A stretch of 64,000 bases of DNA, from contig NZ_CP151587.1 in the NCBI RefSeq assembly GCF_038396845.1, positions 1,710,001 through 1,774,000 of the forward strand, read 5' to 3'. The notes under the pieces were generated by a model. The model saw only the letters and a list, made by a program, of their open reading frames with translations, was not told where the DNA came from and did no database searches. Each line of letters starts with the position of its first letter. Position 1 is the first letter of the stretch. This DNA comes from Gymnodinialimonas sp. 57CJ19. GTDB lineage: Bacteria; Pseudomonadota; Alphaproteobacteria; Rhodobacterales; Rhodobacteraceae. The position numbers were made by a program, and so were the translations under genes. This document shows, in pieces, positions 27,293 through 36,114 of the stretch.

Positions 27293-27448
27293 CGGTGAGT
27301 GATCCTTCGGTCGTAGCTCTGTGTAGCCGGATTTCGTTAACAAGAGCAAAGCGGAAGGGCGGCCTGAGGGCTGAAATGTGACATCTGCGTGGCTGGACCT
27401 TGCGCCACGGAGAGAGATATCAGGAAAGAGAAGCACGGGAGTTTGCAG

Positions 27449-28039
27449 ATGTTTACAGGAATAGTCACCGATCTGGGCGAGGTGCGCGCGCTAGAGCACC
27501 GCGGAGACCTGAGGGCGCGGATCGGCACCGGATACGATATGAGCACGGTGGATATGGGCGCCTCGATCGCGTGTGACGGGGTGTGTTTGACGGTCGTGGC
27601 GATGGGGCCGGATTGGTTCGACGTGGATATCTCGGCTGAGTCGGTATCAAAGACCAACATCGGGTCGTGGGCCGTGGGGGGGCGGTTGAACCTGGAGCGC
27701 GCCTTGAAGGTGGGCGACGAATTGGGCGGACACATCGTGTCGGGCCATGTGGACGGGGTGGCAGAGATCATCGCGGTGGAAGACGAGGGCGACAGCACCC
27801 GCTTCACCTTCCGCGCACCGGGGGAGTTTGGGCGGTTTGTGGCGCCCAAGGGCTCGGTCGCGCTGAACGGCACGTCTTTGACGGTGAACGAGGTGAATGG
27901 CGCAGAGTTTGGGGTGAATATCATCCCCCACACCAAGGAGGTCACCACATGGGGCGGCGCGAAAGTGGGCGATTTGGTCAACTTCGAGATTGATACGCTG
28001 GCCAGATACGTGGCGCGGCTGGTGGATTGGAAGGCTTGA
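27449..28039 (+). CDS. ribE: Riboflavin synthase alpha chain
   Basis: A 196-residue enzyme beginning MFTGIVTDLGEV, the canonical start. Two lumazine-binding repeats are visible: CDGVCLTVVAM in the first and LNGTSLTVNEV in the second. The HIVSGHVDG block is also present. It dismutates two 6,7-dimethyl-8-ribityllumazine molecules into riboflavin. The start was set at the ATG at 27449; upstream in-frame residues are not family-like. It resumes the riboflavin operon after the capsule genes. Confidence 0.97.
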   Translation: MFTGIVTDLGEVRALEHRGDLRARIGTGYDMSTVDMGASIACDGVCLTVVAMGPDWFDVDISAESVSKTNIGSWAVGGRLNLERALKVGDELGGHIVSGHVDGVAEIIAVEDEGDSTRFTFRAPGEFGRFVAPKGSVALNGTSLTVNEVNGAEFGVNIIPHTKEVTTWGGAKVGDLVNFEIDTLARYVARLVDWKA

Positions 28040-28334
28040 GGGGATAAACGCCGGCCGAGGCGCGGGGGGATGGGTCGGGGTTGAGTTGTATTGGCCAAGA
28101 TGAAGGAGCGGGCGGGAAGCGGCTGGTGGTCCGCTTCGGTGAGGATTGGTCCGGGCAGCGCTGCGTGGATGTGCGACGGGAGCCGGAGGCGCTGTTTTCG
28201 TAGGCAGAATGCAGAGGAGGCCCGGAGGATGCCCATGGGTAGCGGTTCCTTTGGGTTGGCGAGGGCGGATTTGCCAGCGAAGCTGGGGCGGCAGGGGACG
28301 CGGTGGAGTCGGTGGCATGTATGGAGGACGTGTG
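28040..28334. repeat. Intergenic stretch with second copy of dispersed repeat
   Basis: No gene is supported. At about 28085-28120 the sequence GTATTGGCCAAGATGAAG then GAGCGG repeats the motif at 10283-10315. The remaining bases are G-rich and unremarkable apart from the ribosome site GGAGG before 28335. Confidence 0.55.
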
Positions 28335-28895
28335 ATGGCGGGGATGATGGGACATAATCGGGGGCCAAGTCTGGAGGCTGGGTTTGGCTTCAGGAAGGTG
28401 GCCTGGGGCAAGGCGCGGGCGGCGTTGATGCCTGCGTTGCCGCTGGAAGTTGTAAGGTTGCGGGTGAAGCGGGCGCAGAGGTTGGGATTGCCGTATAAGA
28501 CCTATGCGACTGTGAGGGCGGTGACAGGGCGCGATATTGTGGGGTTCTTGTTCTCGGACAACGCTTTGGGCGTGCGGCGCGGCGGGGCGGTGCCTGAGGC
28601 GGAGCGGGCGCGGTTGGAAGGGTTGGAAGGGGCGGCGGCCCGGTTGATTGCGGTCCACGGGCCCGGCGATCCGGCGGCTTTTCTGGAGCCGGGCGTGATT
28701 GACGGCGCGGGGCGGGCGCCGGGCCTGATGGCGAGTTGGCGCGGCGCCAGAGAGGGGTTGAGAGCCTTGGCGGCGGAAGCTGCGGTTCCCTACGATGGCT
28801 TGGTTGTTGTCGCGGTGACAGAGCTGGAGAAAGAGTGGAGCGCCATAGCGGGCCTTGGCGGAACGATCCCAAGGGACGTGATGTTCCCAAGCTGA
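28335..28895 (+). CDS. Conserved hypothetical protein inside the riboflavin operon
   Basis: A 186-residue protein from the ATG at 28335 (MAGMMGHNRGPSLEAGFGF), which has GGAGG 7 bases upstream. The MGHNRGPS opening recurs in small uncharacterised proteins of Rhodobacteraceae by my recollection. The body is basic and helical, with RLRVKRAQRLGLPYKTYATVRAVTGRDIVGF (read in parts) resembling a small DNA-binding or HTH-like region. No signal or membrane helix. Its place between ribE and ribBX suggests co-transcription, but a riboflavin role is not shown. Confidence 0.65.
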   Translation: MAGMMGHNRGPSLEAGFGFRKVAWGKARAALMPALPLEVVRLRVKRAQRLGLPYKTYATVRAVTGRDIVGFLFSDNALGVRRGGAVPEAERARLEGLEGAAARLIAVHGPGDPAAFLEPGVIDGAGRAPGLMASWRGAREGLRALAAEAAVPYDGLVVVAVTELEKEWSAIAGLGGTIPRDVMFPS

Positions 28896-28973
28896 AGGGC
28901 CGCGATGCCTTTTCAATGCGCACGGGTTGGACTATCTGCCGTTATGTCTGACGTGCAAAGGGGATGTCGCTTT

Positions 28974-30104
28974 ATGTCGCAAGCTTTTGAAACACCCGGT
29001 CCGGTCGAGAAGGATTGGTCCGATGCGATTTCTTCGGTGGAGGAAATCCTTGATGATGCACGCAACGGGCGGATGTTTATTCTTGTGGATCACGAGGACC
29101 GCGAGAATGAAGGGGATCTGGTGATCCCGGCGCAGATGGCGACCCCGGAAGCGATCAACTTCATGGCCACCAATGGGCGCGGGTTGATCTGTCTGTCACT
29201 GCCCGGAGAGCGCATTGACGCGCTGGGCCTGAGCCTGATGAGCACCAACAACTCGTCGCGGCATGAGACAGCGTTTACGATTTCCATCGAGGCGCGCGAG
29301 GGCGTAAGCACCGGGATCAGTGCCCATGATCGGGCGCGGACGGTGGCGGTGGCCATTGATGGCGGCAAGGGCGCGCAGGATATCGCGACGCCGGGCCATG
29401 TGTTCCCGCTACGCGCCAAGGATGGCGGCGTGTTGGTTCGCGCCGGCCACACGGAGGCGGCGGTTGATATCTCGCGCCTTGCGGGGCTGAACCCCTCGGG
29501 CGTGATCTGTGAGATCATGAACGATGATGGCTCCATGGCGCGTTTGCCGGACCTGATTGCCTTCGCGCAGCGTCACGGTCTGAAGATTGGCACGATCAGC
29601 GATTTGATCGCCTATCGCCGCCGTCACGACAACCTTGTGAGGATGAATCAGGAAGAGGTTATCACCTCGGAGTTCGGCGGCGACTGGACGATGCGGATCT
29701 ACACGGACCAGACCCAGGGTGCGGAGCATATCGTGCTGATCAAGGGCGATATCAGCGGCGATGATCCCGTGCTGGTGCGGATGCACGCGATGGATCCGTT
29801 GCTGGATGTCGTGGGTATTGGCCCCAAGGGACGCGCGGCTGAGTTTAGCGACGCGATGCGCCTGATTGCAGAGGAAGGCCGGGGCGTTCTGGTACTGCTG
29901 CGCGATCTGACGATGAAACTGGTCGCCGACGACGAAGTCAGCCCGCAGACCTTGCGCCAGTATGGGCTTGGTGCGCAGATCCTGTCCTCGCTGGAGTTGA
30001 GCGACTTGATCCTGCTGACGAACTCTCCGCAACCCAAGGTGGTGGGATTGGACGCTTATGGTTTGTCGATCGTCGGCACGCGCAAAATTTCGGAGCTTGG
30101 TTAA
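28974..30104 (+). CDS. ribB: DHBP synthase with degenerate GTP cyclohydrolase II domain (RibBX-type)
   Basis: A 376-residue protein from the ATG at 28974. Residues about 18-220 are 3,4-dihydroxy-2-butanone-4-phosphate synthase, with DHEDRENEGD at 39-48 and the late HTEAAVDISRLAG. The C-terminal half aligns in shape with GTP cyclohydrolase II but lacks the zinc cysteines and the GDVFGSLRCDCG-type signature: the equivalent place reads VRMHAMDPLLDVVGIG. This is the RibBX class, where cyclohydrolase activity is expected to be absent and a separate ribA is needed. It overlaps ribH by one base. Confidence 0.93.
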   Translation: MSQAFETPGPVEKDWSDAISSVEEILDDARNGRMFILVDHEDRENEGDLVIPAQMATPEAINFMATNGRGLICLSLPGERIDALGLSLMSTNNSSRHETAFTISIEAREGVSTGISAHDRARTVAVAIDGGKGAQDIATPGHVFPLRAKDGGVLVRAGHTEAAVDISRLAGLNPSGVICEIMNDDGSMARLPDLIAFAQRHGLKIGTISDLIAYRRRHDNLVRMNQEEVITSEFGGDWTMRIYTDQTQGAEHIVLIKGDISGDDPVLVRMHAMDPLLDVVGIGPKGRAAEFSDAMRLIAEEGRGVLVLLRDLTMKLVADDEVSPQTLRQYGLGAQILSSLELSDLILLTNSPQPKVVGLDAYGLSIVGTRKISELG

Positions 30105-30652
30105 TGGCTGGTCATTCTGACAACGATCTGGGGCTTCCAACCTTTGATAAGCCCGTCAAGGTGGCGATTGTGATTGCGCCTTACTACACCGCGATCTCGA
30201 ACGCGCAGCTGGACGCCGCAAGGGGCGTGCTGGACCGGGCAGGCGTGACCCACGAGACGATTGAGGTGCCGGGATCGCTGGAAGTGCCCACCGCCATTGG
30301 CATCGCCCATAGGATGAGCAATTTCGACGGCTTCGTGGCCTTGGGCTGTGTGATCCGGGGGGCGACGTCGCACTATGACGTTGTGGTTAACGAAAGCTCT
30401 CGTGCGTTAACGATGTTGGGCTTGCAGGGCCTGTGCATCGGCAACGGGATCATCACCGTCGAAAACCGCGATCAAGCCGAAGAACGCGCCGATGGGGCCC
30501 GTCTGAACACCGCGGGCGGCGCGGCAGAGGCCGCATTGCACTTGATCGCGTTGACGCGGAAGTACGGCGCGCCTAAGGGGAACCTCGGCTTCAAGCCCGG
30601 AGGGTTTTCGGGCGACACCATCGAGATCGCAGACGGATCAAGCACAGCATGA
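30104..30652 (+). CDS. ribH: 6,7-dimethyl-8-ribityllumazine synthase
   Basis: A 182-residue lumazine synthase. Key blocks are VPGSLEVPTAIG, the GCVIRGATSHYD segment and NGIITVENRDQAEERAD with the conserved late motif. It condenses the ribB and ribD products to lumazine, the substrate of ribE. The ATG overlaps the ribB stop by one base and its own stop overlaps nusB by 4 bases (ATGA). Confidence 0.97.
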   Translation: MAGHSDNDLGLPTFDKPVKVAIVIAPYYTAISNAQLDAARGVLDRAGVTHETIEVPGSLEVPTAIGIAHRMSNFDGFVALGCVIRGATSHYDVVVNESSRALTMLGLQGLCIGNGIITVENRDQAEERADGARLNTAGGAAEAALHLIALTRKYGAPKGNLGFKPGGFSGDTIEIADGSSTA

Positions 30653-31134
30653 GCGACAAGAAATCCAAAGGCCCGTCACGGGACGAAAAGCGCCAGATGC
30701 GCTCGGCGGCACGGCTCTATGCGGTGCAGGCCTTGTTCCAGATGGAGCATTCCAACCAGACCTACGATCAGGTGCGGGTGGAGTTTGAGGACTATCGTTT
30801 TGGTGAGGTTTATGAAGGGGATGAGATGGCCGAAGGCGATCCCAACCTGTTCCGCAAAACACTTGAGGATGCCGTCAGCAAACAGGGCGCAATTGACCAG
30901 ATGACCGACCGCGCCCTGGTGGCAAAATGGCCGATTGACCGGATTGACCCGACCTTGCGGGCGGTGTTCCGCGCGGCGGGCGCCGAACTGGTTGCGGGCA
31001 ATGCGCCGCCCAAGGTGGTGATTACCGAATTCGTTGACGTCGCGCGCGCGTTCTTTCCTGAAGGGAAGGAAGCGAAGTTTGTGAACGCCGTGCTGGACCA
31101 CATGGCGCGCGAAGCGAAGCCCGAAGCGTTTTAA
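30649..31134 (+). CDS. nusB: Transcription antitermination protein NusB
   Basis: A 161-residue NusB. Family blocks include RSAARLYAVQALFQME at the N-terminus and FRAAGAELVAGNAPPKVVITEFVDVAR (in parts) near the C-terminus. NusB binds boxA with NusE/S10 in rRNA antitermination. The ribH-nusB coupling by overlapping ATGA is a standard proteobacterial arrangement. It is the last gene of the operon. Confidence 0.97.
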   Translation: MSDKKSKGPSRDEKRQMRSAARLYAVQALFQMEHSNQTYDQVRVEFEDYRFGEVYEGDEMAEGDPNLFRKTLEDAVSKQGAIDQMTDRALVAKWPIDRIDPTLRAVFRAAGAELVAGNAPPKVVITEFVDVARAFFPEGKEAKFVNAVLDHMAREAKPEAF

Positions 31135-31194
31135 ACATCCGTTAGTGAGTTGCGGCTAATCCTGTCGGGGTAACCTCGAATCGGAGTGTCGTAT

Positions 31195-33306
31195 ATGAAT
31201 TTGCGGACGCGCATGGCGTTGATGATTGCGCCGCTCCTGATTGCATTGGGGTATTTCGGCTGGTTGGAACTTTCAAGCTTGCGCGCAGATATCCGCAATG
31301 CGGAGACGACCCATGCCGTGACGTTGGAATTTTCCGAGCTGAGCGATCTTGTCCATGAATTGCAACGCGAACGGGGGGTGTCGGCGGGCTTCACGACAAC
31401 CAACGGACGGGCTTTAACCAATGAATTGAACGCCCAGAGGCAGCAAACCGATGCTGCCTTGGTGCAAATACAGGCAACGCTTGCGGCATTGGCCCCGCGA
31501 TACCCCGACGACGTCAGCCCGTTGCAAGCGGACTTGGCGCAATTGGCGGATCAACGTGCTGCGGTCATCCGGGTTTCGTTGAGCGTGCCTGAGATCGTTG
31601 CGTTTTACACGGGGTCCATTCTTGCCATTCAACGCATTCAAACAGAGCTGACGGGGCTCATTACCGAAGACGAGGTGATGGCTGACCTTCAGGCGGCGCT
31701 ACTTCTAACGATTGCGAAGGAAGCGGCAGGGTTGGAGTTGGCCATCGGGGCGGCGGGCCTTGGTCGGGTGCAATTCCCGCCTGAGCTGTATACGGAATTC
31801 GTGATGCTCCGAGGAGGCATGAATACGCTGCTGCGAAGTGCGGGTCAGGCAAGCCATTCACCGGAACTGGCGGAACGGATCACGGCGCATCCCAGCGCAG
31901 AAGACATGGGGCTGTTTCGCGGTTCGATTGATCAAGCGATGGCGAGCAACGGCATTTCTGGGCTACGCCCGTTGGATTGGTTCGTTGCGTCGACGCAATG
32001 GATCGACCACCTGCGCGCGATTGAGCAAGATTTGATGAGTAATGTCAGCGCCACGGCCCTTGGTGTTCTGACCTCAACGCACAGGGCGTATTGGTTGCAG
32101 CTGACCTTCGCATTGTGCGTCGCGGCCGGGGCGGCTGCCATGGCGGTCACCACCTTTGAAAGCCTGATCCGGCGGGTGATGCGGATCACGGGCGCGGTGA
32201 AGCAGTTTACGACCGGCACCTATGATGTGGTGATCCCCGACACCGACCACGGCGATGCGGTGGGGGATATGGCCGCCGCGGTGCAAGCGTTCAAGGAGCA
32301 TACCTTGGCGCTGCGTCGCGACGCGGCCGAGGTGAAAGCTGCGGACGAAGCGCAGATATTGGGCAAAGCGCAGAAGGTTGTGGAACTGGTCACCGAAGGG
32401 CTGGCCGATCTGGCCCGTGCGGACCTGACCCGGCATTTCGACGTGCCGCTTGACCCTGAATACGATTCGATCCGGTCTGACTTCAACGCCGCCACCACGC
32501 GCCTATGCGACGTCATGAATAATATCTCGCAGGCCACGGGCGACCTGGGCACACGGGCCCAAGTCATGGCCCAATCCGCCGCAGACCTGGAGGCGCGCAC
32601 AAGCCAACAGGTTGCCACCCTGAATGCCACCAGTGACCGGGTGAACGTATTGTCGGAGGAGGTGAAGGACTACGCGAACGACGTGCAACAGGCGGCAGAT
32701 TTGGCCAGCACGGCGAAGGCGAATGTGGAACGCTCAGGCGGGGTCGTATTGGCCGTGACCGACGCGATGGACCGCATCGCCACCTCCTCAAGGGAAATCG
32801 ACAATGTGCTCATGCTGATCGACGAGATCTCACACCAAACGAACCTTCTGGCGCTGAACGCGGGGGTCGAGGCCGCCCGCGCAGGCGACGCGGGCAGGGG
32901 GTTCTCTATCGTGGCGTCAGAGGTGCGCGATCTGGCCCGTCGGTCGGGCAGCGCCGCGCAGGAGATCAAGTCCATGATTGACGATAGCACGGCCAATGTT
33001 TCGGAAGGGGTCAAGCTGGTCCGCGAAGCGGGAATGGTGCTGACCGAAGTATCGGACGAGATTACCAACGTGGATAAGGTGTTGAGCCGCTTGGCAGAAG
33101 GATCAACCCGCCAATCGCAATGGTTGCATGATCTGGTGGGGGAAATTGCTGATGTGAACAATCTCGCAGCTCACAATTCGACCATGGCGGACACCTCGAG
33201 CCGCACCGCAAGGGAAACCTCGGCGCTCTCTAAAAGGGTCAACGATCTGCTAAGCGACTTCAAGTTGCCTGACGCCCGAGAGACCCAAGATCAATCAGCC
33301 GCCTGA
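31195..33306 (+). CDS. Methyl-accepting chemotaxis protein with NIT sensor domain
   Basis: A 703-residue chemoreceptor; the ATG at 31195 has GGAG about 9 bases upstream and is preferred to a GTG at 31186. Membrane helix 1 is about residues 8-28. The periplasmic part contains the nitrate/nitrite-sensing (NIT) hallmark LVHELQRERGVSAGF. Helix 2 lies around LTFALCVAAGAAAMAV, followed by HAMP. The cytoplasmic signalling tip has ISHQTNLLALNAGVEAARAG, close to the consensus. No C-terminal CheR pentapeptide. It convergently overlaps the ClpP-like gene by 12 bases. Confidence 0.93.
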   Translation: MNLRTRMALMIAPLLIALGYFGWLELSSLRADIRNAETTHAVTLEFSELSDLVHELQRERGVSAGFTTTNGRALTNELNAQRQQTDAALVQIQATLAALAPRYPDDVSPLQADLAQLADQRAAVIRVSLSVPEIVAFYTGSILAIQRIQTELTGLITEDEVMADLQAALLLTIAKEAAGLELAIGAAGLGRVQFPPELYTEFVMLRGGMNTLLRSAGQASHSPELAERITAHPSAEDMGLFRGSIDQAMASNGISGLRPLDWFVASTQWIDHLRAIEQDLMSNVSATALGVLTSTHRAYWLQLTFALCVAAGAAAMAVTTFESLIRRVMRITGAVKQFTTGTYDVVIPDTDHGDAVGDMAAAVQAFKEHTLALRRDAAEVKAADEAQILGKAQKVVELVTEGLADLARADLTRHFDVPLDPEYDSIRSDFNAATTRLCDVMNNISQATGDLGTRAQVMAQSAADLEARTSQQVATLNATSDRVNVLSEEVKDYANDVQQAADLASTAKANVERSGGVVLAVTDAMDRIATSSREIDNVLMLIDEISHQTNLLALNAGVEAARAGDAGRGFSIVASEVRDLARRSGSAAQEIKSMIDDSTANVSEGVKLVREAGMVLTEVSDEITNVDKVLSRLAEGSTRQSQWLHDLVGEIADVNNLAAHNSTMADTSSRTARETSALSKRVNDLLSDFKLPDARETQDQSAA

Positions 33307-34101
33307 GGCGGCAGGCGCGTCATCGGAAACAGTGATGCCATAGCGCTCCAGCTCATCGGGCAGGAGCAGGTAGATCGCCTCTGGCGGGGTTGTCAGCGCG
33401 GGCTGCATCAGACGCACGTCGATCCCCATGTCGTCGAGATGGGCCATCACCTCTCCCTGACCGAATTGAATGTCTTCGATGGCCAAAAAGGCCGGCAGGG
33501 CGGTGTTCTCACCAAAGTAATGCTGGTGCACGCCGACCATTGCGGTGTCGGGCACGCTGCGGGTCGTGCCACCAACGAGAACGTAGGGGCAGGCGGAAAG
33601 GCAGATGTCGCCGGGCTCCATCATGGTGGCCAAAGCGTTTTCGCGGATCGTGCGACCGATGGCCAGGGCGTCCGCCACAGAGCCACCGGGGGAATGCAGG
33701 CGAATGGTGTCAAAGGTCGCGTCGGCGTCCAGCCATTCCGTAAAACGCGCGGCATCGCCGGGGGCGATCTGTCCGGTCAACAGCGCCACGTCCTGCTCGA
33801 CCGAGAAGCGCAGACGCGTCGGCATATCGCCGGGGTCTGGAATAGGGGTCTGGCGATCCGGGTTGCCGCGATCGCGTTGCGGCAGATCGCCGGGACGAAA
33901 GCGGCGCACCTGGTCGCCTGGGGCAATCGGGGCATCCATCGCGGGGGCGTCTGGCCCGGACAAGAGTTGCGGCAAAGAGCCCAGTAGATCGGACCCGGCC
34001 AAAACCACGGCCATGCCGATCTGAAACGCCAGAATGGCGGTCATCGCGCGTTTGACGGTGAAGCCGCCGCCGTGCTTTGCCATCGCCGAAGTGTCAGTCA
34101 T
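33295..34101 (-). CDS. ClpP/crotonase-fold membrane-anchored protease-like protein
   Basis: A 268-residue protein from the ATG at 34101. One N-terminal helix (MTAILAFQIGMAVVLAGSDLL) suggests membrane anchoring with the rest periplasmic. A ClpP-like core follows: LHSPGGSVADALAIG, then DICLSACPYVLVGG with the likely nucleophile serine, and VGVHQHYFG with a candidate histidine. This is the arrangement in COG3904-type predicted proteases. A proline-rich linker (DRQTPIPDPGD) separates anchor and core. The start overlaps the end of the preceding coiled-coil membrane protein, so the two likely work together; substrate unknown. Confidence 0.82.
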   Translation of the reverse strand: MTDTSAMAKHGGGFTVKRAMTAILAFQIGMAVVLAGSDLLGSLPQLLSGPDAPAMDAPIAPGDQVRRFRPGDLPQRDRGNPDRQTPIPDPGDMPTRLRFSVEQDVALLTGQIAPGDAARFTEWLDADATFDTIRLHSPGGSVADALAIGRTIRENALATMMEPGDICLSACPYVLVGGTTRSVPDTAMVGVHQHYFGENTALPAFLAIEDIQFGQGEVMAHLDDMGIDVRLMQPALTTPPEAIYLLLPDELERYGITVSDDAPAASGG

Positions 34102-35386
34102 TCGATCGTACCGGCTGGGGTGCCATCGGTTGTACGTTTTCGCCAGGGCGCGCGGCAGCGGGGGGCGTATCCAATGCCTCCATCTCGCGCATGGCATGGA
34201 GGGCAGAGCGCAGCTCGGCCAGGGTCAGCGTGTCCTCGGCGGGCAAGTCTCCGCGCCCCGTCCGGATCGCGCCCTGGGTCACCATCAGGATCAACACCAG
34301 GACGGCAGGCAACAGATCAATCGCGATCGCCCCGGCCCAAGACGGCACGAAGTTGCCGGCATAAAGGATCACCGCATCAGCCGAGGATATCGGAGCGTAG
34401 CTCACCTCGGGGGCGGGGGGCAGGGCCAGCACTTGTTCGGCGGCTTCTTCCAATGATTGGGCGCGAAGGGCCAGTACTTGCAGGACCGAAGTGATGGTTG
34501 ATTGCTGCGCCGCCTGGCCGCCCGCGACGGTGGAATCGAGTTCGGGTAACACGACAGAGGCCGACAGATCCTCGGCCGCGCGGTCCACCAAGGGGGCCAC
34601 GGACAGTTGCCGCAGGGACGACACCAGCCCCGCAAGGCGCACGGCATCTTCCGAGAACGCGACGGAGCGCGCCTCAACCGCGCCGGGCTCCACGATCAAT
34701 GCGCGCATCCGCGACAAGATCGCGTTGCCCTCTTCAAAGGCGGCCTCAATCAGGGGGGATTGCGCCTGAATTTGAACCTCCAAGGCGGCTAATTCCTCGG
34801 CCTTTTGGCGCAACACGCGGAACACGGCGCCGCGTCCCGCAAGGCCGGACAGATCGCCCGCCGCCTCTTGCTCGGAAAGATCCTCAAACGACTGGCGTAC
34901 ACGGGCGACATCACGCTCCAGAGCTTGCGCGCTGACGGCAGTGTCGTGGGCGTGTTCCAGTGCTTCTTGGTATTCCTGGACCGTTTGGGCGAGGTGCTGT
35001 TCTACCGCTGCAGACCCCGCCAAAGCGGCGGCGTTCAGCCAGGACGACATGGCGATAATGGCCAGCGATCCCAGGGCCATCGCCCCCATCAACTTCAGCT
35101 TTGCGCCGGTCGTGCGCATCGCAGGCATCAGGCGCATCAGGTAGGACCAGAACACGAAAATGCCCACCGACACGGCGATTGAATAGGCCGAGGCCGCAAA
35201 GAACGACAGCGCGCCCGTGTCATCCAACAGGGAGGAGACGCCAAGGTACGTGTAGATGCCCGACGCGGTCGCCAAAACCGCCAAGGCGGTACCTGAGAAA
35301 CTGTCTAGCGCGGTCAGGTGCCCCTGCAATTCGCGGGCGTGGGCCAACCCGTGGGGGTTGGTTTGGGGGGCTGTCTGATCGGGCAT
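34094..35386 (-). CDS. Coiled-coil membrane protein paired with ClpP-like protein
   Basis: A 430-residue protein from the ATG at 35386, with GGAG about 9 bases upstream; a longer frame from 35419 is possible. There are three hydrophobic helices in the first third (GTALAVLATASGIYTYLG, ASAYSIAVSVGIFVFW, MGAMALGSLAIIAMSSW), then about 230 residues of Ala/Gln/Glu-rich heptad-like coiled coil, and a last helix near IAIDLLPAVLVLILMV. The C-terminal tail is acidic then Pro-rich. No known family; it overlaps the ClpP-like gene by 8 bases. Confidence 0.7.
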   Translation of the reverse strand: MPDQTAPQTNPHGLAHARELQGHLTALDSFSGTALAVLATASGIYTYLGVSSLLDDTGALSFFAASAYSIAVSVGIFVFWSYLMRLMPAMRTTGAKLKLMGAMALGSLAIIAMSSWLNAAALAGSAAVEQHLAQTVQEYQEALEHAHDTAVSAQALERDVARVRQSFEDLSEQEAAGDLSGLAGRGAVFRVLRQKAEELAALEVQIQAQSPLIEAAFEEGNAILSRMRALIVEPGAVEARSVAFSEDAVRLAGLVSSLRQLSVAPLVDRAAEDLSASVVLPELDSTVAGGQAAQQSTITSVLQVLALRAQSLEEAAEQVLALPPAPEVSYAPISSADAVILYAGNFVPSWAGAIAIDLLPAVLVLILMVTQGAIRTGRGDLPAEDTLTLAELRSALHAMREMEALDTPPAAARPGENVQPMAPQPVRSND

Positions 35387-35492
35387 TGGGGGCGGCTCCA
35401 CTAAATGTCTGATTAACATATAGTCTATGGCCGCAGGTTGCCCAAGGTGCGCCGGAACCCTTGGCGAGGGTTCGCCAAGGGCGGCGGTAAAT

Positions 35493-35655
35493 GTGGCGGG
35501 GACCACCGCTTCCGTAGAGGCGTTTATTCCCGAGGACCTGTATGTACAGGTGGGCGCCAGATAGCATGACCACGGTCAAGCCAGAGCCAGCTCCCTCGGA
35601 TTTGCTTAAGGCCACTGGAATGTTGCCACAGGTACGAGAAGGGTAGATCCGCCAC
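35493..35655 (+). ncRNA. ssrS: Candidate 6S RNA
   Basis: This 163-base segment in a 320-base gene-free gap can fold like 6S RNA. The ends pair (GTGGCGGG with TCCGCCAC, one G-U). An inner stem pairs CCGAGG with CCTCGG, and the 5' side holds a CGCTTC-cgta-GAGGCG hairpin. ACCTGTA-TG-TACAGGT is an apical hairpin. The 3' strand after the CCTCGG stem reads GGATTTGCTTAAGGCCACTGG, recalling CGAGAAGCCTTAAAACTG of E. coli 6S RNA. G-U pairs fit the plus strand better. 6S RNA binds sigma70-RNA polymerase. Reading is by eye; no covariance test was possible. Confidence 0.5.
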
Positions 35656-35706
35656 CCATGCAGATAGGCGGCGAAGGGGCCTGCGACAAGGGGCAGTTTC
35701 AAGACC

Positions 35707-36114
35707 TTAGGACAGGGCTTTGCGAAACCGAACCAAGTGGTCGTCCCACCCCGCGTCAAAGGCGGTGAGCAGGCCGAAAGCCTCGGCTCCGGCGGGAACG
35801 CCGGAATGGACAAGGTGCAGGCGAGTTCCAGCCTCCACCGCTGTCAGGGTCCATGAAACCTCGGTCATGTGGCCGCCCATCGGCCGGGCGGTGAAACTGT
35901 AGGTCAGGCTTTCGGGCGCGGTCGCGTCTTGCACCTCGCCCCAGACCAAAGGCGCGCCGTCTTCGCCGGGCATGGAGAACGGGCCGGGCGCGGAAAGCGC
36001 CGCATCGGGGCGATGGAACCAGAGAGCCAGCTTGTCGGGCACGGTCAGGAACGCCCAGACATCGGCAGGAGGGGCGGCCAGTATCAGCGTCTTTTCGATG
36101 GTGTGGGTGGTCAT
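35707..36114 (-). CDS. SRPBCC family protein (AHSA1-like)
   Basis: A 135-residue START-like domain of the AHSA1 group, with EKTLILAAPPADVWAFLT at the N-terminus and the closing GWDDHLVRFRKAL helix. Its ATG overlaps the upstream ArsR-type gene by 4 bases. ArsR-SRPBCC pairs are common; the SRPBCC member binds hydrophobic ligands, but the ligand is unknown here. Confidence 0.9.
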   Translation of the reverse strand: MTTHTIEKTLILAAPPADVWAFLTVPDKLALWFHRPDAALSAPGPFSMPGEDGAPLVWGEVQDATAPESLTYSFTARPMGGHMTEVSWTLTAVEAGTRLHLVHSGVPAGAEAFGLLTAFDAGWDDHLVRFRKALS

